From: Cycloclasticus sp. 46_120_T64
GTDB taxonomy: Bacteria > Pseudomonadota > Gammaproteobacteria > Methylococcales > Cycloclasticaceae
Direction of reading: 5' to 3'
Length of the DNA: 64,000 nucleotides
Assembly (NCBI GenBank): GCA_002162695.1
Contig: MAAM01000001.1
Location: 124,001 to 188,000 of the forward strand
Below the pieces are notes generated by a model. The model was not told the origin of the DNA, did not search any database, and was given only the letters and a program-made list of their open reading frames with translations. This document shows, piece after piece, positions 8,863 through 17,773 of this stretch; positions within the stretch are counted from its first letter, which is position 1; every line of letters begins with the position of its first letter. The translations under genes and the position numbers were made by a program.

Positions 8863-9645
8863 TTATTCAGGGCTTGTTTTATTGGCTCTTCGAGCGAGCC
8901 ATTCGGTTATTTGAGCGTACGCTAGTACGGCGATAATCGGAAATAAACTGGCGAAGGCGATCAGCCCAAAGCCATCTAATAATGGGTTCCTACCGGGGAT
9001 CGAGGTGGCTAGGCCAATACCGAGCGCGGTCACGAGCGGTACGGTTACGGTGGAGGTGGTGACCCCGCCAGAATCGTAGGCTAGGCCAATAATTAACTTG
9101 GGTGCGAACAGGGTTTGAATAATAACCACGACATAACCGGCGATGATATAGAGGTATAACTCGGTGCCGCTGACGATCCGATACGTGCCAAGCGCAATGC
9201 CGAAGGAAACGCCTAACGACACCGCGAGGCGCAAATACCAAGCATTAATAGCACCAGCAGAGATTTGACTGGCTTTAATAGCAACGGCGATTAAGGAGGG
9301 TTCGGCTAAGGTGGTGGCAAAACCAATACAGGCGGCGAAAATATACACCCAAATGTAATCTTGCCAAGCAATCGAGATGGATTGGTCGGTACTGGGGTTG
9401 ATGAAGGCGCTGCTGGTGAGTTGCTCGGCCATCACGGTACCTAGCGGGAATAAGGCCTTATCTAAACCGACGAGAAAAAAAGTGATGCCGAGAATGACAT
9501 AACTCATGCCGACTGCGAGATCCTTTAAATGACTGAAGGGGCGTCGAATAATGGCTAATTGGAAAAAAACGATCACCATGATGATCGGTGCAACATCACG
9601 TAAGGTGGATAAAAATACGTCGAATACTTCGGTGAGCAAAGACAT
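8863..9645 (-). CDS. DUF1538 membrane protein (second of a pair)
   Basis: A 260-residue polytopic membrane protein of the DUF1538 family with about six to seven hydrophobic segments. Signature parts are TLAEPSLIAVA (about residues 112-122) and [20 protein letters not shown], followed by [17 protein letters not shown]. It shares these motifs with the preceding gene, so the two are paralogues and probably form one complex. The ATG overlaps the previous stop by one base (TAATG). The function is unknown. The conserved Glu in AEP and the Asp-Ser-Gly-Gly segment inside membrane regions would suit an ion or small-solute transporter, but that is inference. Confidence 0.85.
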   Translation of the reverse strand: MSLLTEVFDVFLSTLRDVAPIIMVIVFFQLAIIRRPFSHLKDLAVGMSYVILGITFFLVGLDKALFPLGTVMAEQLTSSAFINPSTDQSISIAWQDYIWVYIFAACIGFATTLAEPSLIAVAIKASQISAGAINAWYLRLAVSLGVSFGIALGTYRIVSGTELYLYIIAGYVVVIIQTLFAPKLIIGLAYDSGGVTTSTVTVPLVTALGIGLATSIPGRNPLLDGFGLIAFASLFPIIAVLAYAQITEWLARRANKTSPE

Positions 9646-10385
9646 TAGATGATCATCCCGTACGCCATCACAAAGATCATCGGGGTGAGCGATGCAAACG
9701 CAATTAAGCCAAAACCATCGGTCATCGGATTGCGCCCCTGAATGGCCGATGCAAGGCCCACACCTAAGGCGGTGACTAGGGGGACGGTGATAGTTGAGGT
9801 GGTGACGCCACCCGAGTCATAGGCAATCCCAATAATTTCCTTAGGGGCAAAGAAGGTCATCAGTACGACCCCGATATAACCGGGGATAATCAGGTAATGT
9901 AGTGGCCAGCCGCGAATAATTCGTAGTACGCCGACTAATATCGCGAAACCAACGGAGGCGGCAACGGTAAACCTTAAACCGAGTGCGTAACTTAATTTAG
10001 CCTTTTCCGTTGTTTCAATCATCCCCCCATCTGCGGCGATTCTGGCGGCTTCATCGGCCACCGCAATGAGCGCCGGTTCGGCGGCGGTGGTGCCAAAACC
10101 TAAGGCGAATGCGAAGGTGAGCAACCAAAACAGGCTGCCTTTTTTAGCGAAGGCGTAAGCCATATGCTCGCCGATTGGGAATAGGCTTTTTTCCAGCCCT
10201 TGAATAAATAAGGTGAGGCCGAGGACGACGAAGGCGGTGCCGATGGCAATGTCGGCTAAGTTGGGCACGGCTTGTTGTAAGACAAATATTTGAAATACAA
10301 AGATGACCGCAAAAATAGGCAGCAGGTCGGTAAAACTGCCGACTAATTGACGTATGAATTTATTTTTTATATTGAACAATCCCAC
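9645..10385 (-). CDS. DUF1538 membrane protein (first of a pair)
   Basis: A 246-residue polytopic membrane protein, first gene of the DUF1538-DUF1538-PII-CBS operon. It carries [14 protein letters not shown] and [20 protein letters not shown], then [17 protein letters not shown], nearly the same as its neighbour. Its central loop ([12 protein letters not shown]) is longer and more polar than in the partner. The frame opens at GTG 10385, but AAGGAG lies only one base before it; the same ribosome-binding site is 7 bases before an in-frame TTG at 10379, which is the more likely start. The function is unknown. Confidence 0.85.
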   Translation of the reverse strand: MGLFNIKNKFIRQLVGSFTDLLPIFAVIFVFQIFVLQQAVPNLADIAIGTAFVVLGLTLFIQGLEKSLFPIGEHMAYAFAKKGSLFWLLTFAFALGFGTTAAEPALIAVADEAARIAADGGMIETTEKAKLSYALGLRFTVAASVGFAILVGVLRIIRGWPLHYLIIPGYIGVVLMTFFAPKEIIGIAYDSGGVTTSTITVPLVTALGVGLASAIQGRNPMTDGFGLIAFASLTPMIFVMAYGMII

Positions 10386-10441
10386 TCTCCTTAAACACTA
10401 CTGTATATGAAGTGCCGAAGGATTCACAATACCGATTTCTC

Positions 10442-11257
10442 TTAATGTTGGCAGTGTGAGCAATAAAAGCTGGAGCGTTGGGCGATCATGACTTGTTTGA
10501 TCGGGCTGTTGCAGACGTGACAGGGCTGTTTACTACGCCCATATACATTTAAGGTTTGTTGGAAATAACCGGGTTTTCCCTCGCTATTAACAAAGTCTTT
10601 GAGGGTGGTGCCGCCTTGCTTGATAGCTAGGGTTAAGACCTTTTTAATTTCATTCAGGAGCTTTTCTAAGCGCTTCCTAGAAATATTATTCGCCGCGCGT
10701 TGTGGGTGAATAGCTGCGGCAAAGAGTGCTTCGCAGGCGTAAATATTACCTACGCCTACGACTACCTTGCCATCCATAATGAGGTTTTTAATCGGCGTTT
10801 TCCGTAATTTGGCCTTGCGGTAGAAGTCGTCAATTTCGAAGTCCGCAGATAGTGGCTCAGGGCCTAGGTGTTGAATCAGCTTATGTTGCTGGATGGGAGC
10901 TGACGTCCATAATAAGCAGCCAAAACGGCGCGGGTCTTTATATCTTAAACAGCTGTTGTCGCTAAATATGATATCGATATGTTCGTGCTTTTCCAGCGGA
11001 CTATCGGCGTTAACGATGCGTAAGCTGCCAGACATGCCAAGGTGAATAATCAAGGTGCCAGCCTCGGTTTCGAGCAATAAATATTTTGCCCGCCGGCGCA
11101 CTCGGCTAATACACAAATTGGGTAATAGACTGCTGATTTCAGGGCTCACTGGCCAGCGTAGCTTGCCCTGGCGGACGATCACCCGCTGAACTTTTTTGCC
11201 TTCTATATGAGGGGCAATACCTCGGCGGGTGGTTTCTACTTCCGGTAATTCAGGCAT
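10442..11257 (-). CDS. mutM: Formamidopyrimidine-DNA glycosylase
   Basis: A 271-residue base-excision repair enzyme that removes 8-oxoguanine and formamidopyrimidines and nicks the strand by beta/delta elimination. The N-terminus MPELPEVET supplies the catalytic Pro (after Met removal) and Glu. The conserved beta-hairpin Lys is in RRRAKYLLL. The C-terminal zinc finger has two Cys pairs (CHVC and CSHC) around the intercalating-loop Arg. The length is normal. It lies 3 bases after the DUF4340 gene at the end of the ABC-transporter operon, so it may be co-transcribed with it, though the functions look unrelated. Confidence 0.97.
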   Translation of the reverse strand: MPELPEVETTRRGIAPHIEGKKVQRVIVRQGKLRWPVSPEISSLLPNLCISRVRRRAKYLLLETEAGTLIIHLGMSGSLRIVNADSPLEKHEHIDIIFSDNSCLRYKDPRRFGCLLWTSAPIQQHKLIQHLGPEPLSADFEIDDFYRKAKLRKTPIKNLIMDGKVVVGVGNIYACEALFAAAIHPQRAANNISRKRLEKLLNEIKKVLTLAIKQGGTTLKDFVNSEGKPGYFQQTLNVYGRSKQPCHVCNSPIKQVMIAQRSSFYCSHCQH

Positions 11258-11260
11258 GTT

Positions 11261-12106
11261 CTACTCGAGTTCACTTAAGGTGCTCATCTGTTGATATTTG
11301 GTTAGGCTAAATTGATAAGCTAGCCGTGTATTGTTATCGACCAATAAGACCTTGTTTTGCTGCCTTATAAGGTTAAATTGTCTGACTTGTTGGTTGCTGA
11401 GTTGCAGGCGGATGCTCTCGCCAGTCTCAGTGCCGAGTTGCTCGTTAACGCTGATGGCGCGGGCAAAACGCCATTCATCGAATAATATTTGCACCGCGTC
11501 GGCCGATACTGACTGTGTCGGGCGGAATTTATTCTGCCAACTATTATCATCGCCTCGTTGTAAATTCAGGCTGGCTGTTTGTAAGGCGATAATCTGCGCA
11601 CCATCGGCTAATAAACGGTTGTCGATATAGGCGCTTAGCGGTGCTGTTAAATGATGTAAGAAGGTGTCGTCCAGTAAATGAAGTTGCCCGCTACTGCTAG
11701 CGTAACGTCGAGAGTTCACGCTTTCGGTACGGCCAATCAATACCTCTATATCATTAAAATAAATTTTGGCCACGGCGGCTTGTAGGCCAAAACGTTGCAT
11801 CGACTCAGGGTCTAAGGGGTAACTACTAACGGGCTTTATTTGTGATATTTTCAATAAACGCTCAAGCTTGCCCGCCAAGGCGTTTGCTTTAAGCGGTGCG
11901 ATTAACCGCCATTGTTGCTGTTGTTTGTTTAATTCAATTGTTTCCGCTTGGGCACGCTCGATACGAATTGAATCGATGTTCGCGATGTCAATGGGCACTA
12001 AAGCAGGTTGCTCGCTGATTTGTTGCCCCGGTTTTAACCACGCGATTGCGGCCAAGCTGAGCAATAAAATGAGCAGGCTGAGATTGATGATGAGGCGTTT
12101 TTTCAT
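11261..12106 (-). CDS. DUF4340 protein, accessory of a Gld-like ABC system
   Basis: A 281-residue protein with one N-terminal membrane helix (about residues 5-23) and a periplasmic body; DUF4340 is the family I recognise from length, layout and context. It follows the GldG-like gene by 3 bases. In other bacteria DUF4340 proteins are encoded beside an ATPase, a permease and an auxiliary protein of the Gld type, as here. The biochemical function is unknown. One possibility is a periplasmic scaffold or substrate-binding part of the transporter. Confidence 0.75.
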   Translation of the reverse strand: MKKRLIINLSLLILLLSLAAIAWLKPGQQISEQPALVPIDIANIDSIRIERAQAETIELNKQQQQWRLIAPLKANALAGKLERLLKISQIKPVSSYPLDPESMQRFGLQAAVAKIYFNDIEVLIGRTESVNSRRYASSSGQLHLLDDTFLHHLTAPLSAYIDNRLLADGAQIIALQTASLNLQRGDDNSWQNKFRPTQSVSADAVQILFDEWRFARAISVNEQLGTETGESIRLQLSNQQVRQFNLIRQQNKVLLVDNNTRLAYQFSLTKYQQMSTLSELE

Positions 12107-12109
12107 TGC

Positions 12110-13465
12110 TTAGAGTTTTTTTCTTTTTAACCAAATGACCACGCCGCTGCCAATAAAGATTAACGGCAGTAACAATAAAAAACCTAAACCAAAAATGATC
12201 GACCAGCGGCTATCAATCTCTAACTGGCTGTCATGGGCGGTTTTTGCCGGAATGTCGATCAGGCTGTCGTCATGGTTCAGCCATTGGATAAGGCTTAAAC
12301 CTAGGTCTAAATTAGCGCCGTTGCCGAGAAATGAATTAGACAGAAAGTCGGCGTCGGCGATGACGATAATTCGCTGTTGGCGCAGCTTAGCCGCATCAAG
12401 GGGTTTTGTTAAGGCATAACCGATATCAATTGGGCCGGCTCGTTCTTCGCTATCAGGGTCGAAATGAATATCTCCCTCAATATTACCGGTTTCGGTCCAC
12501 GAACGTGGCTGGGTCGATAATATGGCCACACTGGAGTAAGGCGAACGGGGAGCGATGACGAGTCCAGCGGCACCCGGAAATAAGCTCATGGTATTGAGGT
12601 GTTGGGTGCTTAAGTGTTCTGGATATTGACTGACTAAGGCGAATGTTGGGTCGTCGATGCCAAATAATTGGCTACTTGCGTCGACCACCGTACCGGCGAG
12701 CATGCTGATCGCTAATTCATCGCTGAGTGTCTGGATGGCTTGGTGTTGTTTCGGTTCGCTGAGCAATAATAATGGCCGGCCGGCGGCGAGATAGTCTTTG
12801 ACTAAAGCGAGTTCGCCGTCTAGTAAGGGGATTTTGGGATCGGCGATTACCAATAAAGAGGTATTGTGTGGAATAACAGGGGTCTCAACGAGGTTGATGA
12901 CTTGGCTGTTGATACCCTTATTACGCAGCTCTTGGCTGAAAATTGAATAATCGAAATTTGCGATGCCCGCGGGATCACGTTCGCCGTGTCCACTCAGAAA
13001 GACCACCCAGCGTTGTTCACTATTGGCTAAGCGCTGCAGTGCGTTGCTGAGCGTTTGTTCATCTAGGCGGTGGATTGATTCACGCCGGTCGTCGTAATAA
13101 ATGACTAATTCGCCATCGCTACTAATGCCCTCTGCACGTGCTTGGTCGGGGCGCATATCGGGGTTAATGATGGTGAGCTTTATATTATTCTTATGGCGTT
13201 GATATTTATTGATCAACTCGCTGATTTGTCGGCGCAACACCTCGTTTTCAGAAGCGTAGGCGGTTACCTCGATGGGTTGGTCTAATTTGGCCAATAATTG
13301 CACGCTAGTGGCTGATAATGAATTTCTAGCGTTGTCGGTCCAATCGGATTGCAGCTGATAAACTGTGCTGAGCCAAGCGGCTAGCCCGATACTGCCGAGC
13401 AATAATAAGGTGAATAGAATATTCTGCAGGCGAATAAATAAATGTGTTTTAGCGGATATTTTCAT
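12110..13465 (-). CDS. GldG-like ABC transporter auxiliary protein
   Basis: A 451-residue protein anchored by membrane helices at both ends (about residues 12-33 and 423-447) with a large periplasmic domain between. The segment VVFLSGHGERDP and the following Rossmann-like pattern match the GldG/ABC_transp_aux family, whose members work with a GldA-type ATPase and GldF-type permease. Charged KRKKL at the C-terminus fits a cytoplasmic tail. It overlaps the permease stop by 4 bases (ATGA). In Bacteroidota this system is tied to gliding; no other gliding genes are here, so its role in this bacterium is open. Confidence 0.85.
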   Translation of the reverse strand: MKISAKTHLFIRLQNILFTLLLLGSIGLAAWLSTVYQLQSDWTDNARNSLSATSVQLLAKLDQPIEVTAYASENEVLRRQISELINKYQRHKNNIKLTIINPDMRPDQARAEGISSDGELVIYYDDRRESIHRLDEQTLSNALQRLANSEQRWVVFLSGHGERDPAGIANFDYSIFSQELRNKGINSQVINLVETPVIPHNTSLLVIADPKIPLLDGELALVKDYLAAGRPLLLLSEPKQHQAIQTLSDELAISMLAGTVVDASSQLFGIDDPTFALVSQYPEHLSTQHLNTMSLFPGAAGLVIAPRSPYSSVAILSTQPRSWTETGNIEGDIHFDPDSEERAGPIDIGYALTKPLDAAKLRQQRIIVIADADFLSNSFLGNGANLDLGLSLIQWLNHDDSLIDIPAKTAHDSQLEIDSRWSIIFGLGFLLLLPLIFIGSGVVIWLKRKKL

Positions 13466-14217
13466 TTTTGTAGGCGATCATTATCCAGCCGACGAATGCT
13501 GAGAATTAAAAAACTGGCGATAAATAATATGAAATAAAGCAAATCGCTACTATTGACCAAACCACGTAATAGATTTTCATAGTGACGCATGAGGGAGATA
13601 TAAGCGAACAGTTCGCTACTATTACCACTATTACTGCCCGCCCAGTCAATAATCCATAACAGCAATAATGCCCCAAAGCTGGCGACGGCAGCGACCGTCG
13701 GTTGCGGTGAAATAGCCGACATATAAAGCCCTAAGGCGCTAAAAGCCGCCATTAATAGTGCTAGCGCGAGGATACAGGCTAGGAACTTCCCGTTATCGAG
13801 CTCGCCAACGGTTAATAAAGATAAGGGCATTAAGACAATAAGGCCAAGAATCAGTAGTAAAAAGGCATAAATGGCGAGGAATTTGCCGATCACGATGTCA
13901 CTCATGTTAATGGGCGCAGAAAACAATAGGCTGATGGTTTTATTGCGGCGTTCATCGCTGATGACCCGCATCGTTAATAACGGCGTGATGAGTAATAAAA
14001 TGACCGCTGCATTACCAAATAGCGGGGCCACGACTAAGTCGGCCACACCGGGTGCACCGGCGATACCGATTAGCTTGGGTTGAATGCTGAGGTAATAATC
14101 AATTTGGGTTAAAAACATATAAGCAAGAATGAGCTGGCTAACACCAAGCAGAGTCCAGGCCAAGGGCGATAGGAATAGGGTACGAAACTCGCGCCCAGCA
14201 ATAATAAAACTATTCAT
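13462..14217 (-). CDS. ABC transporter permease, GldF-like
   Basis: A 251-residue integral membrane protein with about six hydrophobic segments, of the ABC-2 type permease group that accompanies GldA-type ATPases. The segment MRVISDERRNKTISLLFSAP is the usual cytoplasmic coupling region of this family. It overlaps the ATPase gene by 8 bases and is followed by the GldG-like gene with a 4-base overlap, so all three are surely co-translated. The substrate and direction of transport are unknown; ABC-2 permeases are normally exporters. Confidence 0.88.
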   Translation of the reverse strand: MNSFIIAGREFRTLFLSPLAWTLLGVSQLILAYMFLTQIDYYLSIQPKLIGIAGAPGVADLVVAPLFGNAAVILLLITPLLTMRVISDERRNKTISLLFSAPINMSDIVIGKFLAIYAFLLLILGLIVLMPLSLLTVGELDNGKFLACILALALLMAAFSALGLYMSAISPQPTVAAVASFGALLLLWIIDWAGSNSGNSSELFAYISLMRHYENLLRGLVNSSDLLYFILFIASFLILSIRRLDNDRLQK

Positions 14218-15142
14218 GATTGTTTGTCGATTGGGTGATGGATAAGAAAATATGTTCCATATCGTGTTTTTCGGGGCTTAGCTCAAGTAGCCCCCAAGCG
14301 TTATTGACCACCAGCTTGGCTAAGGTTTCGGCAAGGTTGATGCCTTGATCATGGTGTACCCGGTAATGGTTGCTCGCCAGCTCATCTATCGAATGGATAT
14401 GGCTAATGTTATTGAGCATCGCGAGGTCGGCGGGTTGGGCGGTGCGTAGCAATAGGCTCGATGAACTCATTCGTCGAGACAAGCCTTCTGTGCTCTCATT
14501 GAGCACCAGCTTGCCGTGATGGATGATTTGTACACGACTGCAAGACTGTTGCACTTCGGGCAAGATGTGGGTCGATAAAATAACGCTATGTTGTTGCCCC
14601 AGTTCAGCAATCAGCTGACGAATCTCGAGGATTTGAATCGGGTCTAAGCCCACCGTCGGCTCATCTAAAATAATTACCGAGGGGTTATGCAGGATAGCTT
14701 GCGCGATGCCAATGCGTTGCTGATACCCCTTCGATAGATTATTAATTAAGCGTTTTCCCATATCGGCTAAACCGCACTTTTCTTTGCTATGGTTGAGTGC
14801 TTTGTTAATCGAAGCTTTGCGTAAACCGTGTAGTTTTGCACAATAAATGAGGAATTCATCAACTGTTAAGTCGGGGTATAGCGGTGGAGTTTCTGCTAGA
14901 AAGCCGAGTTCTGCTTTAGCTAATTTTGGTTGCTCAATAATATCGTAACCACCAATTTTGACCTCGCCAAGGCTTGGGGCAAGGTTGCCGCAAATCATTT
15001 TCATGGTGGTCGATTTGCCCGCACCATTAGGGCCTAAAAAACCGAGTACCTCGCCTTTATTCAGCGAAAAGCTCAGGTTATCCACCGCGCAATGTTCGCC
15101 AAACCAGCGGCTTAAATTATTCACTTCGATTAATCTACTCAT
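14210..15142 (-). CDS. ABC transporter ATPase, GldA-like
   Basis: A 310-residue cytosolic ATPase. Walker A is GPNGAGKS (about residues 38-45), followed by a Q-loop region, the signature LSKGYQQRIGIAQA, Walker B with VIILDEPTVGLDP, and the H-loop STHILPEV. The C-terminal ~90 residues form the extension usual in ABC-2 ATPases. It is the first gene of a five-gene minus-strand operon (ATPase, permease, GldG-like, DUF4340, mutM) and is divergent from the HyuA-like gene across a 155-base gap that should hold both promoters. Confidence 0.92.
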   Translation of the reverse strand: MSRLIEVNNLSRWFGEHCAVDNLSFSLNKGEVLGFLGPNGAGKSTTMKMICGNLAPSLGEVKIGGYDIIEQPKLAKAELGFLAETPPLYPDLTVDEFLIYCAKLHGLRKASINKALNHSKEKCGLADMGKRLINNLSKGYQQRIGIAQAILHNPSVIILDEPTVGLDPIQILEIRQLIAELGQQHSVILSTHILPEVQQSCSRVQIIHHGKLVLNESTEGLSRRMSSSSLLLRTAQPADLAMLNNISHIHSIDELASNHYRVHHDQGINLAETLAKLVVNNAWGLLELSPEKHDMEHIFLSITQSTNNHE

Positions 15143-15297
15143 AGGGCGAGTATATATTATTTTATTCGCGAGTCAGCTGGGGAGCAGCTGTTGCGGGGGT
15201 ATATTTTGCATCGTAGGCGAATTGGCGGGAGCTTAATTATCGTGGCGGAGGGGTGTTTTCGTGTGAAAATAGCCTTTTTAATCAATCGAGACGAGAT

Positions 15298-17244
15298 ATG
15301 TTACTAGGCGTGGATACCGGCGGCACATTTACTGACTTTGTATATATCAGCGAAGAAGGTATTCGTATTCATAAGGTCTTGTCGACGCCTAGTTCGCCTG
15401 AACAAGCGATTTTGCAAGGGATTGCCGAGCTGGGTGTCGATAATGAAAGCCTATTGATTGTGCACGGCTCTACGGTGGCGACCAATGCGGTGCTGGAAAA
15501 AAAAGGGGTACGTTGCTGCTTCGTTACCAATCATGGTCTGGCCGATATGTTGACGATTGGGCGGCAGGCGCGGAAAGAGCTTTATAACTTAAACCCAGCC
15601 CCGGAAGAACCACCGGTCGCAGCAGAACTATGTTTGGAAACGGGTGGGCGGGTATCGGCCAGTGGAGAGTTGATTGAGCCTTTAACGAATGCGCAGTTGG
15701 ATGACTTAGTCGCACAAATAAAGCAGCTAGCGCCGCGTTCGGTAGCGATTAATTTATTGTTTTCATTTTTAAATGATGAAGCGGAAAAACGCCTTGCGGC
15801 GGCGATGCCAGCGGGTGTTTTTGTCTCACGTTCATCGAATGTATTGGCAGAATATAAGGAATATGAACGAGGTATGGCGACGTGGCTTAACGCCTATGTT
15901 GGGCCATTGGTTGAGGGGTATTTAACGCGTTTATGCGATTCGGTTAAAGCGGCGGCGGTGTCGGTGATGCAAAGCTCGGCGGGAACCATTGCCGCGGAGC
16001 AAGCAGCTGAACAGGCGGTTCGAATGTTATTGTCTGGCCCTGCAGGTGGTTTGATGGCGGCCTTACATATCGGCGAGATGGCGGGTTATAAACATTTATT
16101 AACCTTGGATATGGGTGGAACGTCCACCGATGTATCGTTATTAGATGGTGCTATATCGTTAACCAATGAAGGCAAGGTGGCGGGTTACCCCGTTGCTGTA
16201 CCGATGGTTGATATGCATACGATTGGCGCGGGTGGTGGTTCTATTGCCAGCGTCGATGCGGGCGGTTTGTTATGCGTAGGGCCAGAATCGGCGGGGGCCT
16301 CACCTGGGCCGGCGTGTTATGGCAACGGTGGCTGCCGAGTGACGGTGACGGATGCCAATTTATACCTGGGGCGGATTAGTCCGCAATACTTCTTAGGCGG
16401 TAAGATGACTCTGGATGCCGATGCTTGCGATAAGGCTATGACACAACTAGCCAGCGAGCTGGCTTGCTCGCCAATCGAGGCGGCAAGGGGGGTTATTAAA
16501 CTGGCTAATGAGCATATGGCGCGCGCACTACGGGTTATTTCTATTCAACGAGGGATTGACCCGCGGCCGTATGCCTTGATGACGTTTGGTGGGGCCGGTG
16601 GTTTGCACGTTTGTGCCTTGGCGGATGCGCTAGGGATGACAACGGCGATCGTGCCTGTGTACTCGGGCGTTCTGTCGGCGTTCGGCATGTTGGCCGCGCC
16701 GCGCTCACGCGAGTTATCGCGTAGTTTTGTGGTGCCCTTACTCGAGGCCCCCAGAGGCGAATTGGCAGCGGCGTTTTCACTGTTGGTTGAACAAGGGCAG
16801 CAACAACTGCAGGCTGAAGGGGTTCCTTTAGCGAAAATTAATACCCGTTACTGGGTGGATTTAAGATACTTAGGGCAGTCTTATACCCTAGCGCTTGTCT
16901 GGGGAAGCAGTGCTGAACTGATTGAAGCCTTTCATCAGTTACACAAGGCGCGTTATGGGCACCGCTTAGAATTGGCTGTTGAACTGGTCAATTTACGGGT
17001 CAGTTTGTCGGCAGAAATGGCCAAGCCTGAGTTGTTGAAAATACCCGCACGTGCGGTTGCAGAACCGTTAGTGCCTGAGAAATCGGATGGTTTAGCGGTT
17101 TATCGGCGAGAGTTGTTGTTAGCAGGGGATATCATCGAGGGGGAGGCGCTAATTGTGGAACAGGTGGCGACAACCCACCTCGCTGCGAATTGGCGCTGTG
17201 AGGTGGATGAGAGAGGCAATATGATTTTGACGCTAAATCAATAA
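15298..17244 (+). CDS. hyuA: Hydantoinase/oxoprolinase family protein (HyuA-like)
   Basis: A 648-residue cytosolic protein of the ATP-dependent hydantoinase A/5-oxoprolinase family, with an actin-like ATPase fold. GVDTGGTFTDFV at the N-terminus and LDMGGTSTDVSLLDG mid-protein are the two phosphate-binding loops; HGSTVATNAVLEKKG is also diagnostic. It normally works with a HyuB partner, which is absent here, so the reaction (hydantoin, oxoproline, acetone or another ring or ketone) cannot be named. I chose ATG 15298 because the translated start then matches the family; the upstream GTG at 15253 directly abuts a purine-rich run with no spacing. The 3' end overlaps the convergent DUF1269 gene by 7 bases. 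Confidence 0.85.
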   Translation: MLLGVDTGGTFTDFVYISEEGIRIHKVLSTPSSPEQAILQGIAELGVDNESLLIVHGSTVATNAVLEKKGVRCCFVTNHGLADMLTIGRQARKELYNLNPAPEEPPVAAELCLETGGRVSASGELIEPLTNAQLDDLVAQIKQLAPRSVAINLLFSFLNDEAEKRLAAAMPAGVFVSRSSNVLAEYKEYERGMATWLNAYVGPLVEGYLTRLCDSVKAAAVSVMQSSAGTIAAEQAAEQAVRMLLSGPAGGLMAALHIGEMAGYKHLLTLDMGGTSTDVSLLDGAISLTNEGKVAGYPVAVPMVDMHTIGAGGGSIASVDAGGLLCVGPESAGASPGPACYGNGGCRVTVTDANLYLGRISPQYFLGGKMTLDADACDKAMTQLASELACSPIEAARGVIKLANEHMARALRVISIQRGIDPRPYALMTFGGAGGLHVCALADALGMTTAIVPVYSGVLSAFGMLAAPRSRELSRSFVVPLLEAPRGELAAAFSLLVEQGQQQLQAEGVPLAKINTRYWVDLRYLGQSYTLALVWGSSAELIEAFHQLHKARYGHRLELAVELVNLRVSLSAEMAKPELLKIPARAVAEPLVPEKSDGLAVYRRELLLAGDIIEGEALIVEQVATTHLAANWRCEVDERGNMILTLNQ

Positions 17245-17765
17245 ACGCCTGCCAAAGGGTATGCTGCGGCTTTTGAATCACAGGCGTGAACTTCAACTTC
17301 AGGGTGGAGTTGTTTGACATTGGCGGTGATGGTTTTGACTTTATTGATGGCGACATCTACTAGCATCAAGTACTGCCCATCTTGCACCGCCTGTTGAAAG
17401 TTTTTCAGCCGAGAATTCGGCGCGCTGATGCCAATCATTGCTGAACCCCAGGAACCAATGCCGGCCCCCATTAAGGTGATCCCTAGCACTGCGCCGCCAC
17501 CTAAGGCTAGCCCAGCAGGAGGGAATGTTAGTGCCGCTAGACCGGCCAATACGCCAGTAACACCACCGACTGCGGCGCCTATTTCTACGCTATGGATGAA
17601 ATCACTAGATTGTAATAGGTTTGCTTCGGGCAGGCTTTCCATGTCCGCACCGGCTTTGGCGATTAAATGAATATTTGATTCATTAATACGTGCTAGCAGC
17701 ATTTCGTCGACGAGTTGTGCCGCACTGTCGTGATTGGGTAATAAAAAATATAAGCGTCTCTTCAT
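17238..17765 (-). CDS. DUF1269 glycine-zipper protein
   Basis: A 175-residue protein with a RLYFLLPN start and a central glycine- and alanine-rich hydrophobic stretch (about residues 62-112) with GxxxG spacing (AAVGGVTGVLAGLAAL and GGGAVLGITLMGAGIG), flanked by a ferredoxin-like half on each side (SAAQLVDEMLLARI and QYLMLVDVAINKVKTI). This is the layout of DUF1269 proteins, some of which are annotated as stress-related. The hydrophobic part could insert into or associate with a membrane. No function is established. It is monocistronic on the minus strand and convergent with the HyuA-like gene. Confidence 0.75.
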   Translation of the reverse strand: MKRRLYFLLPNHDSAAQLVDEMLLARINESNIHLIAKAGADMESLPEANLLQSSDFIHSVEIGAAVGGVTGVLAGLAALTFPPAGLALGGGAVLGITLMGAGIGSWGSAMIGISAPNSRLKNFQQAVQDGQYLMLVDVAINKVKTITANVKQLHPEVEVHACDSKAAAYPLAGVY

Positions 17766-17773
17766 TTTTATGG

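Noticed and set aside
15253-15297. N-terminal extension of the HyuA-like protein
   Set aside because: The added 15 residues do not match the family, and the GTG directly abuts the purine-rich run without spacing.
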